Shown: positions 50,728 through 60,605 of the stretch, in pieces | How positions within the stretch are numbered: the first letter of the stretch is position 1 | How the letters are laid out: every line of letters starts with the position of its first letter | From: Rhytidiadelphus loreus | Lineage: Eukaryota; Streptophyta; Bryopsida; Hypnales; Hylocomiaceae | Direction of reading: 5' to 3' | Assembly (NCBI GenBank): GCA_947034895.1 | Contig: OX344761.1 | Location: 29,524,863 to 29,588,862 of the forward strand | DNA: 64,000 bases | The notes under the pieces: generated by a model | Told to the model about the DNA's origin: nothing | The model's database searches: none | The model's input: only the letters and a program-made list of their open reading frames with translations | Translations under genes and position numbers: made by a program

Positions 50728-51961
50728 AGGGTTGTTGAGTGTCCTAAAGGTTTTGAGAAAGAAGTGTCACAATCATAATGAAGGTTGGGGGTGAAATAAT
50801 AGGGGTCCCCCTTGGACCTTCACACTTAATTGAGCTTCTTCTCACACTATGTCCACTTCCTCCCAAACGTGCTAGGGTATTCCTACAACTTTATAAAATT
50901 AAGGCACGTTGCCTTTGAGCTAAGCCATCGATGTCAACTCGCCTTTGAATTTGAGGGCATGTGAGTCTATTTGGATGTGGTGTGAGGAACCCCCACTGGG
51001 TTCCATCCCAAACTTATCACAATACCATGATAAAAATTCTACATAGAGATGCTCTGGGAGAAAATCTATTGGCCATGATAACATTGGGGGCCTAGGTGTA
51101 GAGGCACGAGAAACTTTCTCCCTTTGACCCACCTCCCTTAACCCTACATGAATATTAGGAAGCTTGGACATTGAGGCTACTTCATTGCTAGCCTTTTGTA
51201 AGGAAGCGGAGCCATACTATTTAGGTCGATCTTGGGATGGGCTCTAACAAATTCCTTGACTTGTTCTACTTCCATGTTCATGTCCCCTTCACTTTGTTCT
51301 TTGTCCTCAAAACCTTCTATCTTGTCAAACACCAAACTGTCCTCCTCTTGATTGGGCAGCTCAATGTCAACCCGAGGTCTTGTGAGCCAACAATTTGCAT
51401 TTGACTTCTTGTTTGGGCCAATGGAATTGTGGTCCCTCTAGTTGCAACAATCGGGTTGGTTACCATTGAAACAACATTAGGACCTTGGGGAGAGATGATG
51501 ACATGGTTTTGCTCTATGTCAATACTCCCTGGCGGCACATTGATCTTTGGATTGAAATTGCCAATCGGACCGCCCAACACCCACTACAAGAGAAAGGGGT
51601 ATTTTAAGTATAGTCCTAGAGATAACATTTTAAGTAATGACCTTTTTAGGAGATTTTCAGTAAGAATTTACAAGATATTTGTGTCTTTCTAGTAAAATTT
51701 TATTAGAAAGACACAAATATCTTGTAAATTCTTACTGAAAATCTCCTAAAAAGGTCATTACTTAAAATGTTATCTTTGGGACTATAGTTAAAACACCCCT
51801 TTCTCTTGTCACTATTAGAAAAGTAGTGAAAACCAAGACAAAATCAACAAATTTCTGCTGGAATCAACATGAAAATGATTTTTCCTCATCAAACACAATT
51901 TTTTAGACCGCATTAACACGTTTTGTGTTGGTTAAATAAAAACCAACATAATTTTGTTACA

Positions 51962-52055
51962 TTTTTTAGAATTTTGGAATCTTTTAGAATCTTTTTGGAA
52001 TCTTTGGAAATCTTTTGGAATCTTTAGAATCTTTTTGGAATCTTTTGAAATACCA
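51962..52055. repeat. short tandem repeat TTTGGAATCTTT-like
   Basis: About seven to eight imperfect 11-13 bp units of TTTTGGAATCT run through this stretch, next to the left end of the CACTA-type element. Confidence 0.7.
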
Positions 52056-52149
52056 TAATAATACTAGAAAACTTGCAAACATCACCTTAAAACACCAAAA
52101 AAACACTCAAAAAATTTAAAAACACCACCTAAAATACCCTAAAATCAAC

Positions 52150-52585
52150 TCAGAAATGCAAAACAGCACTCGCAAGTGCCCAAAAAACGACTCAAAAATG
52201 CAAAACAACACTTCCAAGTGCCCCCAAAACAACTCAAAAATCCACAACAGCACTCCCAAGTGCCCAAAAAAAACACTCAAAAAAGCAAACAGCACTCCCA
52301 AGTACCCAAAAAACAACTCAAAAATGCAAAACAGCACTTCGAAATGCCCAAAAATCAACTCAAAAATGGAAATCAGCACTCCCAAGTGCCCAAAAAACAA
52401 CTCAAAAAAGCAAATCAGCACTCCCAAGTGCCCAAAAATCAACTCAGAAATGGAAATTAGCACTCCCAAGTGCCCATAAAACAACTCAAAAATGCAAAAC
52501 AACACTTCCAAGTGCCCAAAAAACAACTCGAAAATGGAAATCAGCACTTAAAAGTGCCCAAAAAACAACTCAAAAATGAAAAAAA
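52150..52585. repeat. 42-bp minisatellite, about ten copies
   Basis: Units read approximately CTCAAAAATGCAAAACAGCA followed by CTCCCAAGTGCCCAAAAAACAA. Some units are one or two bases off. Because 42 is a multiple of three, several frames stay open on both strands, producing apparent ORFs of 94-143 codons. These are best read as repeat artefacts. Confidence 0.88.
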
Positions 52586-52633
52586 TGAAAAACTTTGGAA
52601 TTTGGTGTTTCTTTAATTTCAGCAGATTTCAAC

Positions 52634-52955
52634 AGTCATTTAGGCATAGTAAAATAACTTTTTTAAAGAAACTTCAAACTAAGAAAAGTTGCTAGATGAA
52701 GCTAAGTTTCATCTCCAAAAAACTTTTTGATATTTCAATCCTCCAATCAAAATTTATGGACAAAAAATTAAAGGGGGGTTCAAATGGACATTTTTTTCTA
52801 CATTTTCAAACACCCTCTCTGATTTTTTTCCATAACTTTTGATTGGAGAATTGAAATCCCAAACGGATTTTTGGAGATGAATCTTAGATTCATTTAGCAA
52901 CTTTTCTTAGTTCAAAGTTTTTTCAAAAAAATTAATTTGCTATGCCTAAACGGCT
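52634..52955. repeat. large inverted repeat, arms about 128 bp, spacer about 68 bp
   Basis: Arms at 52634-52761 and 52830-52955 share, in opposite orientation, TTTAGGCATAG, ACTAAGAAAAGTTGCTA and TTTCATCTCCAAAAA, then CCTCCAATCAAAATTTATGG (one or two changes each). It is an older hairpin element or an internal fold-back of the surrounding CACTA-type element. Confidence 0.8.
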
Positions 52956-53445
52956 ACCAAAGTCAGATGACCTAAAAAACATAGAATTTTAAATGGTTAA
53001 GTATATTTTTTATTTCAAAATAGATATATAAGGTAGAACTACCCATTACCACCCTGATTTGCAATCTGACTATATTGGGGCCAACTTTAGGAAAGACACA
53101 TATTTTTCAGAGGTGTGTTCTTGTTTCAGGAGTCAAACCCAAGTGAAATTATAATTTTTTGATAAAAACTGTAATTTCTGTGAATTTCTAAAGTGAAACT
53201 GCACAACCGCCACTAGACTGGATTCATAAACGTCCTCTTACAACTCAATACCGCTTTCCAATGTACCTAATAGCACTTGAAGATTCACCAATCATTAATT
53301 GACACGTTATCTTTTAATAGCATTAATAAATTATTGTTGTCAGAATCTGAAGTGGATTTGCATGTTTTTATGACGAAATTGGGATAAAGTTGTAGACCAC
53401 GGAATTGAATGACTGACGGAATTGGGCAGTTCTACCTTAGTTGCA

Positions 53446-53632
53446 ATGGGTGGTGTGGTGGTTAGTTCATGGGGCTTGTACATGGGAGGTCTCAAGTTCG
53501 ACCCCCCATGGCAGCAATGGCTTAATAGCGAGGCTGCCCGGAAATTCCGAGCAGCGGGCAATTTCTATAAATAGTAATTTTGTCCTGCCCGGAAATTTCG
53601 GGCAGCCCAAATTTTTTTTTTTTTTTTTTTTA
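53446..53632 (+). mobile_element. tRNA-derived SINE candidate with T-rich tail
   Basis: An A-box-like TGGTGGTTAGTTCATGGG at 53455-53472 and a B-box CAAGTTCGACCCC at 53493-53505 have the spacing of a Pol III internal promoter. A short body with GCCCGGAAATT repeats follows and ends in a run of about 20 T at 53611-53631. No tRNA cloverleaf can be drawn with confidence, and the target duplication was not found. Confidence 0.55.
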
Positions 53633-54284
53633 ATTGTGTTCGATCCAAGAGAAAATCAGCAGAAAATGTGTTAATAAGGAGTCTGAACCAAGTGTTCCTA
53701 ACCTACAAGAAAAAAAAACACAAATTCTGTTGATTTTGTCTTCATTTGGACCAAATACTTCTGGTAGTGTGTAGTGACCCTAGTATCATTATAGTCATAA
53801 TTCAGACGACCTTTGTGGCTGCCTAGAGAATTTGGACCTCTACCCACATGTTGCCAATCCTTAGAACAATTTCGACAAGGACAAGCTGTAGATGGAAGCT
53901 CTCGGCCTTGAGATAAATTGATCGATACCTTCATTCTGGGCGTCTTTGCTCTGCGGCTAGGTGTCAAAAAAGACAACTTTGGCCTTGATGATGGACTCAA
54001 TTACTCACCTCCCTTGGACTAGAAAATGATTGGCGATGAGTTTGAGTATTAATAGTAACCACCTTTGCATGCACGATCTGGTTTGAAACACTAGGGCCTC
54101 GGACTTTTGGGCCCTTAGGAACCTTCTCGCACCCATTCCATTTGTATTCTAGGGTCTCCTATGATCTAGAAACACTCTTGTCATTGAGTGATGATTCCGC
54201 TCCTCTATCATTTAATTCGAAGGACTTTCTACCTTCCGATTGGGCCACTGCAATGCCTCAAGTCTTCAATTACATAAAATCAGC

Positions 54285-54344
54285 CTAGGAGCCATGGAAC
54301 TAGAGGTGGAAGCAAGGTGTCTTGGACCACTAGGCCACAACTCC
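54285..54344 (-). mobile_element. possible tRNA-like SINE head
   Basis: On the minus strand GGAGTTGTGGCCTAGTGGTC resembles the 5' head and A-box of plant tRNA-derived SINEs. The B-box is weak (TAGTTCCATGGCTCC). The 3' end was not placed. Confidence 0.35.
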
Positions 54345-54400
54345 TAATGTGTTAGATGTTGTCTAGGAGCTAGGGGCGGCGAACCAAGTAGGTTTTCCTC

Positions 54401-55104
54401 GGTAGTTGCAAGAAACACCTGCCGATTTTTGTTCAAAATAGCCATTTCACTCCTGTTCGTGGATTTTGGAATTATTATTTTTTAAATAAAATAAAATATG
54501 GATAATGTGTAAAGCATTAAAAAAATGATATGTGCAAAAATTCAGACCTAAATTTTTTTATCTCTAAGAGTTATGCACGGTCAAAGAGGGTTGAAAAATA
54601 GAAGAAAATAGACAGTTTGAAATTTAATTCTTAAAAAATAGTAAAAAAATTACATTTTTCCTAACTTATAGATACTTCTTTTCACCAATTTTAACTATTG
54701 GAAAAATAAAATTGTGCTCTCTACACTTGCGCAAAGGTAGTGCTCTTTGAGCACATGTGGAGGGTGGAAAATTTACTATTTTTAGAAATCCTTCGGTGAA
54801 ATTGTGCAACTTTAGTATAAGTCCTTGTATACCAATTTTGAGCTTCAAATTATTATTTTTGGATCAAAAATAGTACTACAAACCTCCAAAATGGCCAAGG
54901 TAGACATCCAATTGGGGCCAATTTAAAAATAGTAGATTAACTATAAAAAAAACCTTAAAAATTACTCAACATCTGAAACTACCACATGTACCTTCATTTC
55001 AAGTTTCATAGAAGATGGACACACGATGCAAAAGTTATGAGCAAAAAACCACCTGTCTAAGGTCAAGGGGACAAAAAATAGGACAAGTGTTTCTTGCAAT
55101 CACC
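54401..55104. mobile_element. 704-bp TIR element, unclassified, TSD CTC
   Basis: The left end is GGTAGTTGCAAGAAACACCT and the right end in reverse complement GGTGATTGCAAGAAACACTT. CTC is at 54398-54400 and 55105-55107. Removing it joins two LINE ORF1 pieces in a plausible open frame (MAQE|ENLLG). No ORF of note. The superfamily is unknown. Confidence 0.6.
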
Positions 55105-56051
55105 CTCCTGTGCCATTAGGGCACTCCAAATGCCTAAGCTGCCTCCACCAGACCCTGAGACATCAACAACATTGGTTTGCTCCACTGGTCTTCCTACCTT
55201 GGCTTTGACATTCTGTCTCATACAATCTTTGATGAGATGATCTATGGCCAAACAAACCCGGTATTAAATGGGAAGATTACAATAGTCAATTTTGATGATA
55301 GCTTCCTCATTGGTGAATTCATTTGGTACCCCAAATTTTGTAATTCAACCATTACCCGAAGGAAGGCCAAGGCAGAAACGTTGATCGGTTGAAAACTTGT
55401 TGCGGCTGTCCATGCTAAAAAAGTCTCCTAGACCGCTTGCTATTTCGAAGGCCATTCCGAGGAATTCACTTAGCACATCTTTCAAAGTCACCCAATTGAG
55501 AACTTTGAAGCCGGGAGTTTTATGTGCATTGAAACCCGAAGTTCAAGTCTAGAGGATGCATGTCCTCTACCTAGAGTTGTGAGGTGTAAGCATCAACAAT
55601 TTTTGCGTGGTGGTTTGGTTCTTGCTCATTACTTGGAGGAAGCCTTGGCCAAGATCTCTTGCTAACCCCATCCAAATATCCAATCCCCCACAACAACTTG
55701 GAGACTCCAAATCCATGAAGAGATAGCTTTAGTTGCCAGCTTGCCACCCACAAAGTAAGCAAATTATGTCTCTCTACTTACCAGTTGTTGATTCACTACT
55801 ACGCGCAGGACTATATTGTTGAGCAGAAAGCCAATGCTTCTTCTTGAGAATCCCTCCGGGAGGTTCTCTTTGGGGTCAACAATAGTCAAGTGAAATTTGT
55901 CATGTTGTCCCATATTAGTCACCACAACAACCAACTCCAGCTTGACGTACTTTTCATCCCTTACTGTGGTCGCCTTCACCCTAGCTTCCTTGGACTCTGA
56001 CGGCACTGTCGGCGCGTGCTCTATTCTGACTGAATCGGCATATGAAACCAT

Positions 56052-57037
56052 CGTTGAAAAATTCCAAATCTAAGATTCAAATCTAAAAAAAACATAAATC
56101 TAATCTAAACGACCTAAACCCACTAAGTTTCGTCCTCTGAATCACTCGTGAGTGTATGAGAGGTATTAAGTGAATCGTGCACCCACTTCCAAAAAATGAT
56201 TGAGTTTAACTAAAATCAAAACACCACTAATCTAGATCTGCACATAGCATGCCTTCCTTCCCTTGGCAACGATACTAGTGCTCCATGGTGCTCTCCATTG
56301 TCCTCTTCACATTTAGTTTAACTTAACTTTATTAACTCCAATTTAGAGTTTCAAATAGGTGAAACAAATCATTATTTTGCTTTGAAAATTTGCATACTTC
56401 TTCCTCACTTGAAGCTCTATTCAAATAGAAAGTCTTTAGACCTTTTTGCAAAGTAGAATTTGAGTTATGGGTCTTAAAAGCTTGACAAAGCCACATTGTC
56501 AAAAGATCAGGCAACCTTGAAATAAAACATTGTTTTACTCTTTGCTTAGTTGCATCTCACACATACATTACTTTTAGACCCCAATTTTCTTAGGCAAGAC
56601 ACTTGTGCTAGAAAAAAATGCGATCATAAAATTACAAATCCTAAAAAGTGGATAAATTTTGATTTACATACCTATTTTCAAAAGGTGTTATTTTTGGGGG
56701 CAAATTAGGAAATATTTTCTAATTTTTGACCCAAAGAATTTTAGGATTTAAAGTATCTGCAATTAATTCAAACCCTTTTCGAAAATCAATCCCTACAAGT
56801 TTTGGTCTAAATTGTAGAACCTCTATTCATGAGAGCCTAGGATTACTTTAGAGTATTCTTATTTTCAATACATTGAACCTTTGCAATAAAATATACAATG
56901 TTTAAAAATTGCATTAGAAAAGAATCTAGAACATTCTTTTGATTCCCAACAAGATCCAACCAAAAAATGTTCAATTGCTTATTATCATTGGATACAATTT
57001 GATGTCGTCACCTTGCTCCTTACTCCTTCAGGGTTAG
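56052..57037. other. spacer upstream of the LINE, no gene seen
   Basis: It may include the LINE 5' UTR next to 56051. Only short ORFs are present, and no terminal repeats were found. Confidence 0.4.
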
Positions 57038-57968
57038 TTAACCCTTAAAGGACCGTCACTATACTTTCACCAAAACCGCTCCAAAACTGCCATTTCTAGT
57101 ACAAGTACCAAAATTTTGAAAAAAACTTTTTTTGACATATCTAACCGTAGGATCTTGTATTATATAGTATCAAAAACATGTGGTAAAATTTTCAGACATT
57201 TCCACCGGGTGGATTGCAAGATATAAGCATTCAAATGAACTAAAATCATTTTTTTTACCCTGCGAAAAGCAAGGCAGCTGCACTTCACAAGCTCACATTT
57301 TTATGAAAAAATGACCTAAATGGTGGTGCTTCTTTGGATTTGTTTTCCTAGAAAAGTTGGCCACATGCTAGAAAAATTCCAGATCATTTGGAATAGTACA
57401 ACATATAGGAAAAAAATAGTAAGTAGGTAGTAGTAAAGAATGATTAAAAATACTAAATTATTTACAATTTAAATATGGAATTAAAAATTTCCAATCCCAA
57501 TGGTCGAAATGTTGTAATAATGTATCTACATCCTACGATTTTATTTTTGTCCAAAAATATTGAAAATTGGATAAGATAAAGGATTTCAAAGTTTATTTTA
57601 GAGTAGGAAATCCAAAACTGCCCGCAAACAAAAAATCCTCATAACTTTTGACTCATTGATCAAAATGGAATGATTCAAAGCTTTTTGTGTATATAAAACT
57701 CTAGAAAATCAATTCCAAATTTTTTTTCTGAAAAAAGTGATTTTTTCTGATCTGCCCGAACTGCCCGGTTGGAAAAAAAAGTAACATATTAGGCTATAAC
57801 TTTTGACTCGTATTTCCAAATGTCATGAAATTTCGTGCATATGGAAGATCTTCCTTGCCCCCACATTCTATTAAAATTTCAGCCCCAAATATGAAAATCT
57901 CCGCTCGTAGGTACCTGCCCAAAAAATTTATACAGCCAAAAAACACAGTCCGGTCCTTTAGGGGTTAA
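57038..57968 (+). mobile_element. TTAA/CCCCTAAAGG element, near-intact copy
   Basis: It runs from TTAACCCTTAAAGGACCGTC to GGTCCTTTAGGGGTTAA, 931 bp with both TTAA sites. The GTAGGATCTTGTATTATA block about 110 bp in gives plus orientation. Interior blocks match the copies at 32945 and 46904 along the whole length. Confidence 0.87.
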
Positions 57969-58214
57969 TTAGTTATTCAAAGAAAAGCCTTTTCTTTTCA
58001 CTAGTGGGTGGATTCTAGGGCTTTTTTTTTGGCATTATAGTGCTAGATTGCACCCCAAAATATGATATGGCTAGAAAATGGCAACATATCATGAAGTTTT
58101 TCACCGAAAACCTGCAAATTAAACAAGAAAATCTAAGATGAAATTGCCAAATTGTGAATTAATATAAAATTATGCATATGTGATATGTGCTAATGTGATC
58201 TTTTCTATCCAATA

Positions 58215-58412
58215 TGTGATGGGTGAATGTTGAAATTTGAAGCACCACTACAACATTCTAGACCGCCACTTTGGCACTTCATAAAAAGATGAAAGAAAAA
58301 GAAGAAGCGATGTGTGATGGGTGAATGTTGAAATTTGAAGCACCGCTACAACATTCTAGACCGCCACTTTGGCACTTCATAAAAAGATGAAAGAAAAAGA
58401 AGAAGAAGCGAT
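58215..58412. repeat. recent 98-bp tandem duplication
   Basis: Two copies start TGTGATGGGTGAATGTTG at 58215 and 58313. They differ by one substitution (CACCACTAC versus CACCGCTAC) and an extra GAA in the terminal GAAGAAGCGATG run. Near identity suggests a recent event. Confidence 0.92.
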
Positions 58413-59210
58413 GGTGGGTTCTCCACTTTTCTCCCCCGAACGGCCGAACCTCCCTCTCGCTCCGTCAATGTGTGAGTTCGATCTCCGAGACAGCAAAGGA
58501 CAACTCTGTGACCTGTAGCAACACGTGTTCCCTTCGCAACTGCGAAGCTTCAAATGGGAGAAGAGAAGCGAAGAGGAGATAGCTTCAAAGAAATGGTAAA
58601 AGTGGGTAGCTCCCTAGCTCCTGCAGCGCCTAGATGTAGGGAGGGCATGTAGACTGTTGACTTTGAGGTCCTTAAAGACAAAAGTTCACGACAAATGTGA
58701 AAGCATTCGTGCCGGTTTGCCATTAAGATCAGGCTCTCCTTTATCACGTACACAGCCCAAGTGGCAAGTGGACACCTTCAGTCCTAGTGGAGCACGCAGG
58801 CTTGGACTAGGAACATGGGACTTTCTCTTTGTTTTTTGACTAGACAGCTACTTCAGGCACTTGCGGGCCGGGGTCCACTCATCAATCTCCGTCCTTAATA
58901 CCAGCGTAATTTCTCTGGATTTTCACGGGATCAGTCTTCGGGGGGGCGATCAAACACAAGATGGACTGAGATGCCTACTTCTGATATTTTTAACTATATT
59001 GAGAATTGTGAGAATTTGCAAGGCACATTAACATAGTATTGTAGATCATAATTGATTTAGGTAAATTCAATATATTGTGTTCTATGCTATTTTCATGTGA
59101 TTTTCGTCCAACTTTCATGTAACTGTCATCCATTCACGCATACAGTGCGAAGGATTTCCAGGTTTGATTGAGTGGGCCAAGGCTCTGATTAAGGTCTCAC
59201 AACTACGGTA

Positions 59211-59374
59211 ATCCACCTGTTCGCGTGAGTGACAAATAATATCATGATCCTGGAAACAGTTCCCGTGTAACTTACTTCACATACATGATCCACCTGTTAG
59301 CGTGAGTGACAGATACTAGTGTTCAAACAATATCGTCCATGGAAACAGTTCCCTTGTAACTTACTTCACATACC
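59211..59374. repeat. diverged direct tandem repeat, units 74-87 bp
   Basis: Both units begin ATCCACCTGTT(C/A)GCGTGAGT and end GGAAACAGTTCCC(G/T)TGTAA followed by CTTACTTCACATAC. Unit 2 has about 13 extra bases in the middle. Confidence 0.85.
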
Positions 59375-60498
59375 AAACATCGAGACGACAGAGCCCATCC
59401 AAACTTTGCAATCACCAAATTTATACAATTGCGGTGTCTGCCGGACATTTCTCTTTGCTATTTTTGAGTACCCATATTGTACAGTACTACGGTACAGTAT
59501 ACGCATCTCGAAGACGAAACATTCAAGAAGAATCATTCTAATAGAATCTTAAAAACAAATAAAAAGTATCATAAGCGATGCAACTTCTTGCCAAATCCAG
59601 AACCTTGGGGAGCATAGCTAGAAGCATATCTAGATTTACAACATTCTGGGATCGAACTTCATTGCCATAATCAAGTTACTTGAACAACCATTCTCCACAC
59701 ACCACAGGCTAGAGTTCTCCATCAGGTCGTCCAGACCGAAACATCGCTTAATTACATCATTCTTGACCTAAGATAGACGGGTCTTGAACGTGAGAAAGCC
59801 ACTTGTGATTCCTTCACAGCACAAACAACATCTACATCACGTGACTAGTAAACTTGAATGCTGCAGTAAGATAATGGTGTGAAGTGGTATAGCCTGAAGC
59901 CCCTGAAGACAAAGCATGACATTGAACCTGATTCCACGTTGACACTTCAGACTCGGTATTCATCTAACAGCTATTTACAGTCCCCGCGTTGGACTGTCGA
60001 CCTAAGCGAGAAATGCCTGACCAGTACTAACTGCTCTCGGGACACTTACACTCACAAGTGAATCAAGTCATGTCATATGTGGCATAAATCCCCCTTAATG
60101 TTTGCTGTTTATAAGTAAATTGTTAGACTCCATCACTGATGGCAATATTCCAGACAATCTTGAAAACTAACAAAAATATGGGTATCACCATCAGAAAAGA
60201 TCCCCATTAAATCGACAAAGTTATACATGTTAAAGACCAGAGTACTTATCAGTTTCATAAATGATTAAGCAAAATTTGAAGCATGTCCATATCATGATAA
60301 GTTTCTAGACCAATATCATAGAACAAAGATATTTCATGTAGAAGTTTTTAGCTATGCAGTAACCCGGAAATTCCAGAATTTGTATTATTCCGAAATATTG
60401 ATAATTAGAAATCAAATGACATTTCATTCAGTAGAAATTTCAAAATAGATCTATTTTGACAAGCGTTGAAACTGACCTAGGAGACTAGAGGGCAGATC

Positions 60499-60605
60499 AG
60501 TGTAGAATCAGGAACCCTGCTGCAAGATGTCCCTAGCAGAGACATCTTGAACAGGAGTCATCTCGGGGTGCCTGTGAAACTGCAGGGGGATCCCGATTCT
60601 ACATT
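60499..60605. ncRNA. imperfect hairpin, candidate small-RNA precursor
   Basis: GTAGAATCAGGAACCCTGCT at 60502 pairs with AGGGGGATCCCGATTCTAC ending at 60602. There are two mismatches, one bulge and one G-U pair over about 23 bases, on an 11-bp basal stem. A second small stem (AAGATGTC/GACATCTT) lies in the loop. Size and pairing resemble a plant pre-miRNA, but I cannot match it to a known family and the strand is unknown. Confidence 0.35.

Larger units (their letters stand above)
51810..53769. mobile_element. 1.96-kb non-autonomous CACTA-type element inside a MITE terminus, TSD TGT
   Basis: The left end is CACTATTAGAAAAGTAGTG, then AAGACAAAATCAACA. The right end in reverse complement is CACTACCAGAAGTATTTGG, then AAGACAAAATCAACA. 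TGT is at 51807-51809 and 53770-53772. The interior has a 42-bp minisatellite, a 130-bp inverted repeat and a SINE-like unit. No transposase is seen. Confidence 0.82.
51582..53776. mobile_element. 232-bp fold-back CACTA-type MITE split by a larger CACTA element, TSD ACC
   Basis: MITE sequence is 51582-51809 plus the last four bases AGTG at 53773-53776. It begins CACTACAAGAGAAAGGGG, and its right terminus CCCTTTCTCTTGT|AGTG is restored when the inner element is removed. ACC flanks it at 51579-51581 and 53777-53779. The two halves fold into one long hairpin (TTAGTAAAATTTTATTAG at the centre). It lies within LINE ORF1. Confidence 0.9.
39762..56051 (-). mobile_element. degenerate L1-type LINE, cut by at least five insertions
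   Basis: Reading the minus strand from 56051 down, the order is an ORF1 (gag-like) region, an APE-type endonuclease, reverse transcriptase and the C-terminal zinc-binding region of plant L1 elements. Interruptions are a TIR element (54401-55104), a CACTA MITE with a CACTA element inside it (51582-53776), a 3.85-kb CACTA (45486-49338), a 2.27-kb CACTA (42046-44313) and a MITE (40289-40508). Removing them leaves about 7 kb. Frameshifts and stops throughout show the element is dead. The exact 5' and 3' ends and the target duplication were not found. Confidence 0.85.
50920..56051 (-). pseudogene. LINE ORF1 (gag-like) region, degenerate and interrupted
   Basis: Open pieces occur at 55764-56051 (starts MVSYADSVRIEHAP), 55571-55762, 55063-55251, 53780-54000, 51317-51580 and 50920-51171, all minus. 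At about 55210-55245 YRVCLAIDHLIKDC is a CCHC zinc knuckle with the first Cys changed to Tyr, as expected for ORF1. The MITE/CACTA stack at 51582-53776 and a TIR element at 54401-55104 interrupt it. A SINE-like head lies at 54285-54344. Confidence 0.65.

Noticed and set aside
52116..52547. Minus-strand 143-codon ORF and plus-strand 107- and 94-codon ORFs
   Set aside because: They are open only because the 42-bp minisatellite unit is divisible by three. The hydrophobic repeat on the minus strand is a by-product of the repeat.
58465..58490. B-box-like GAGTTCGATCTCC suggesting a tRNA gene
   Set aside because: No A-box at the right distance and no cloverleaf.
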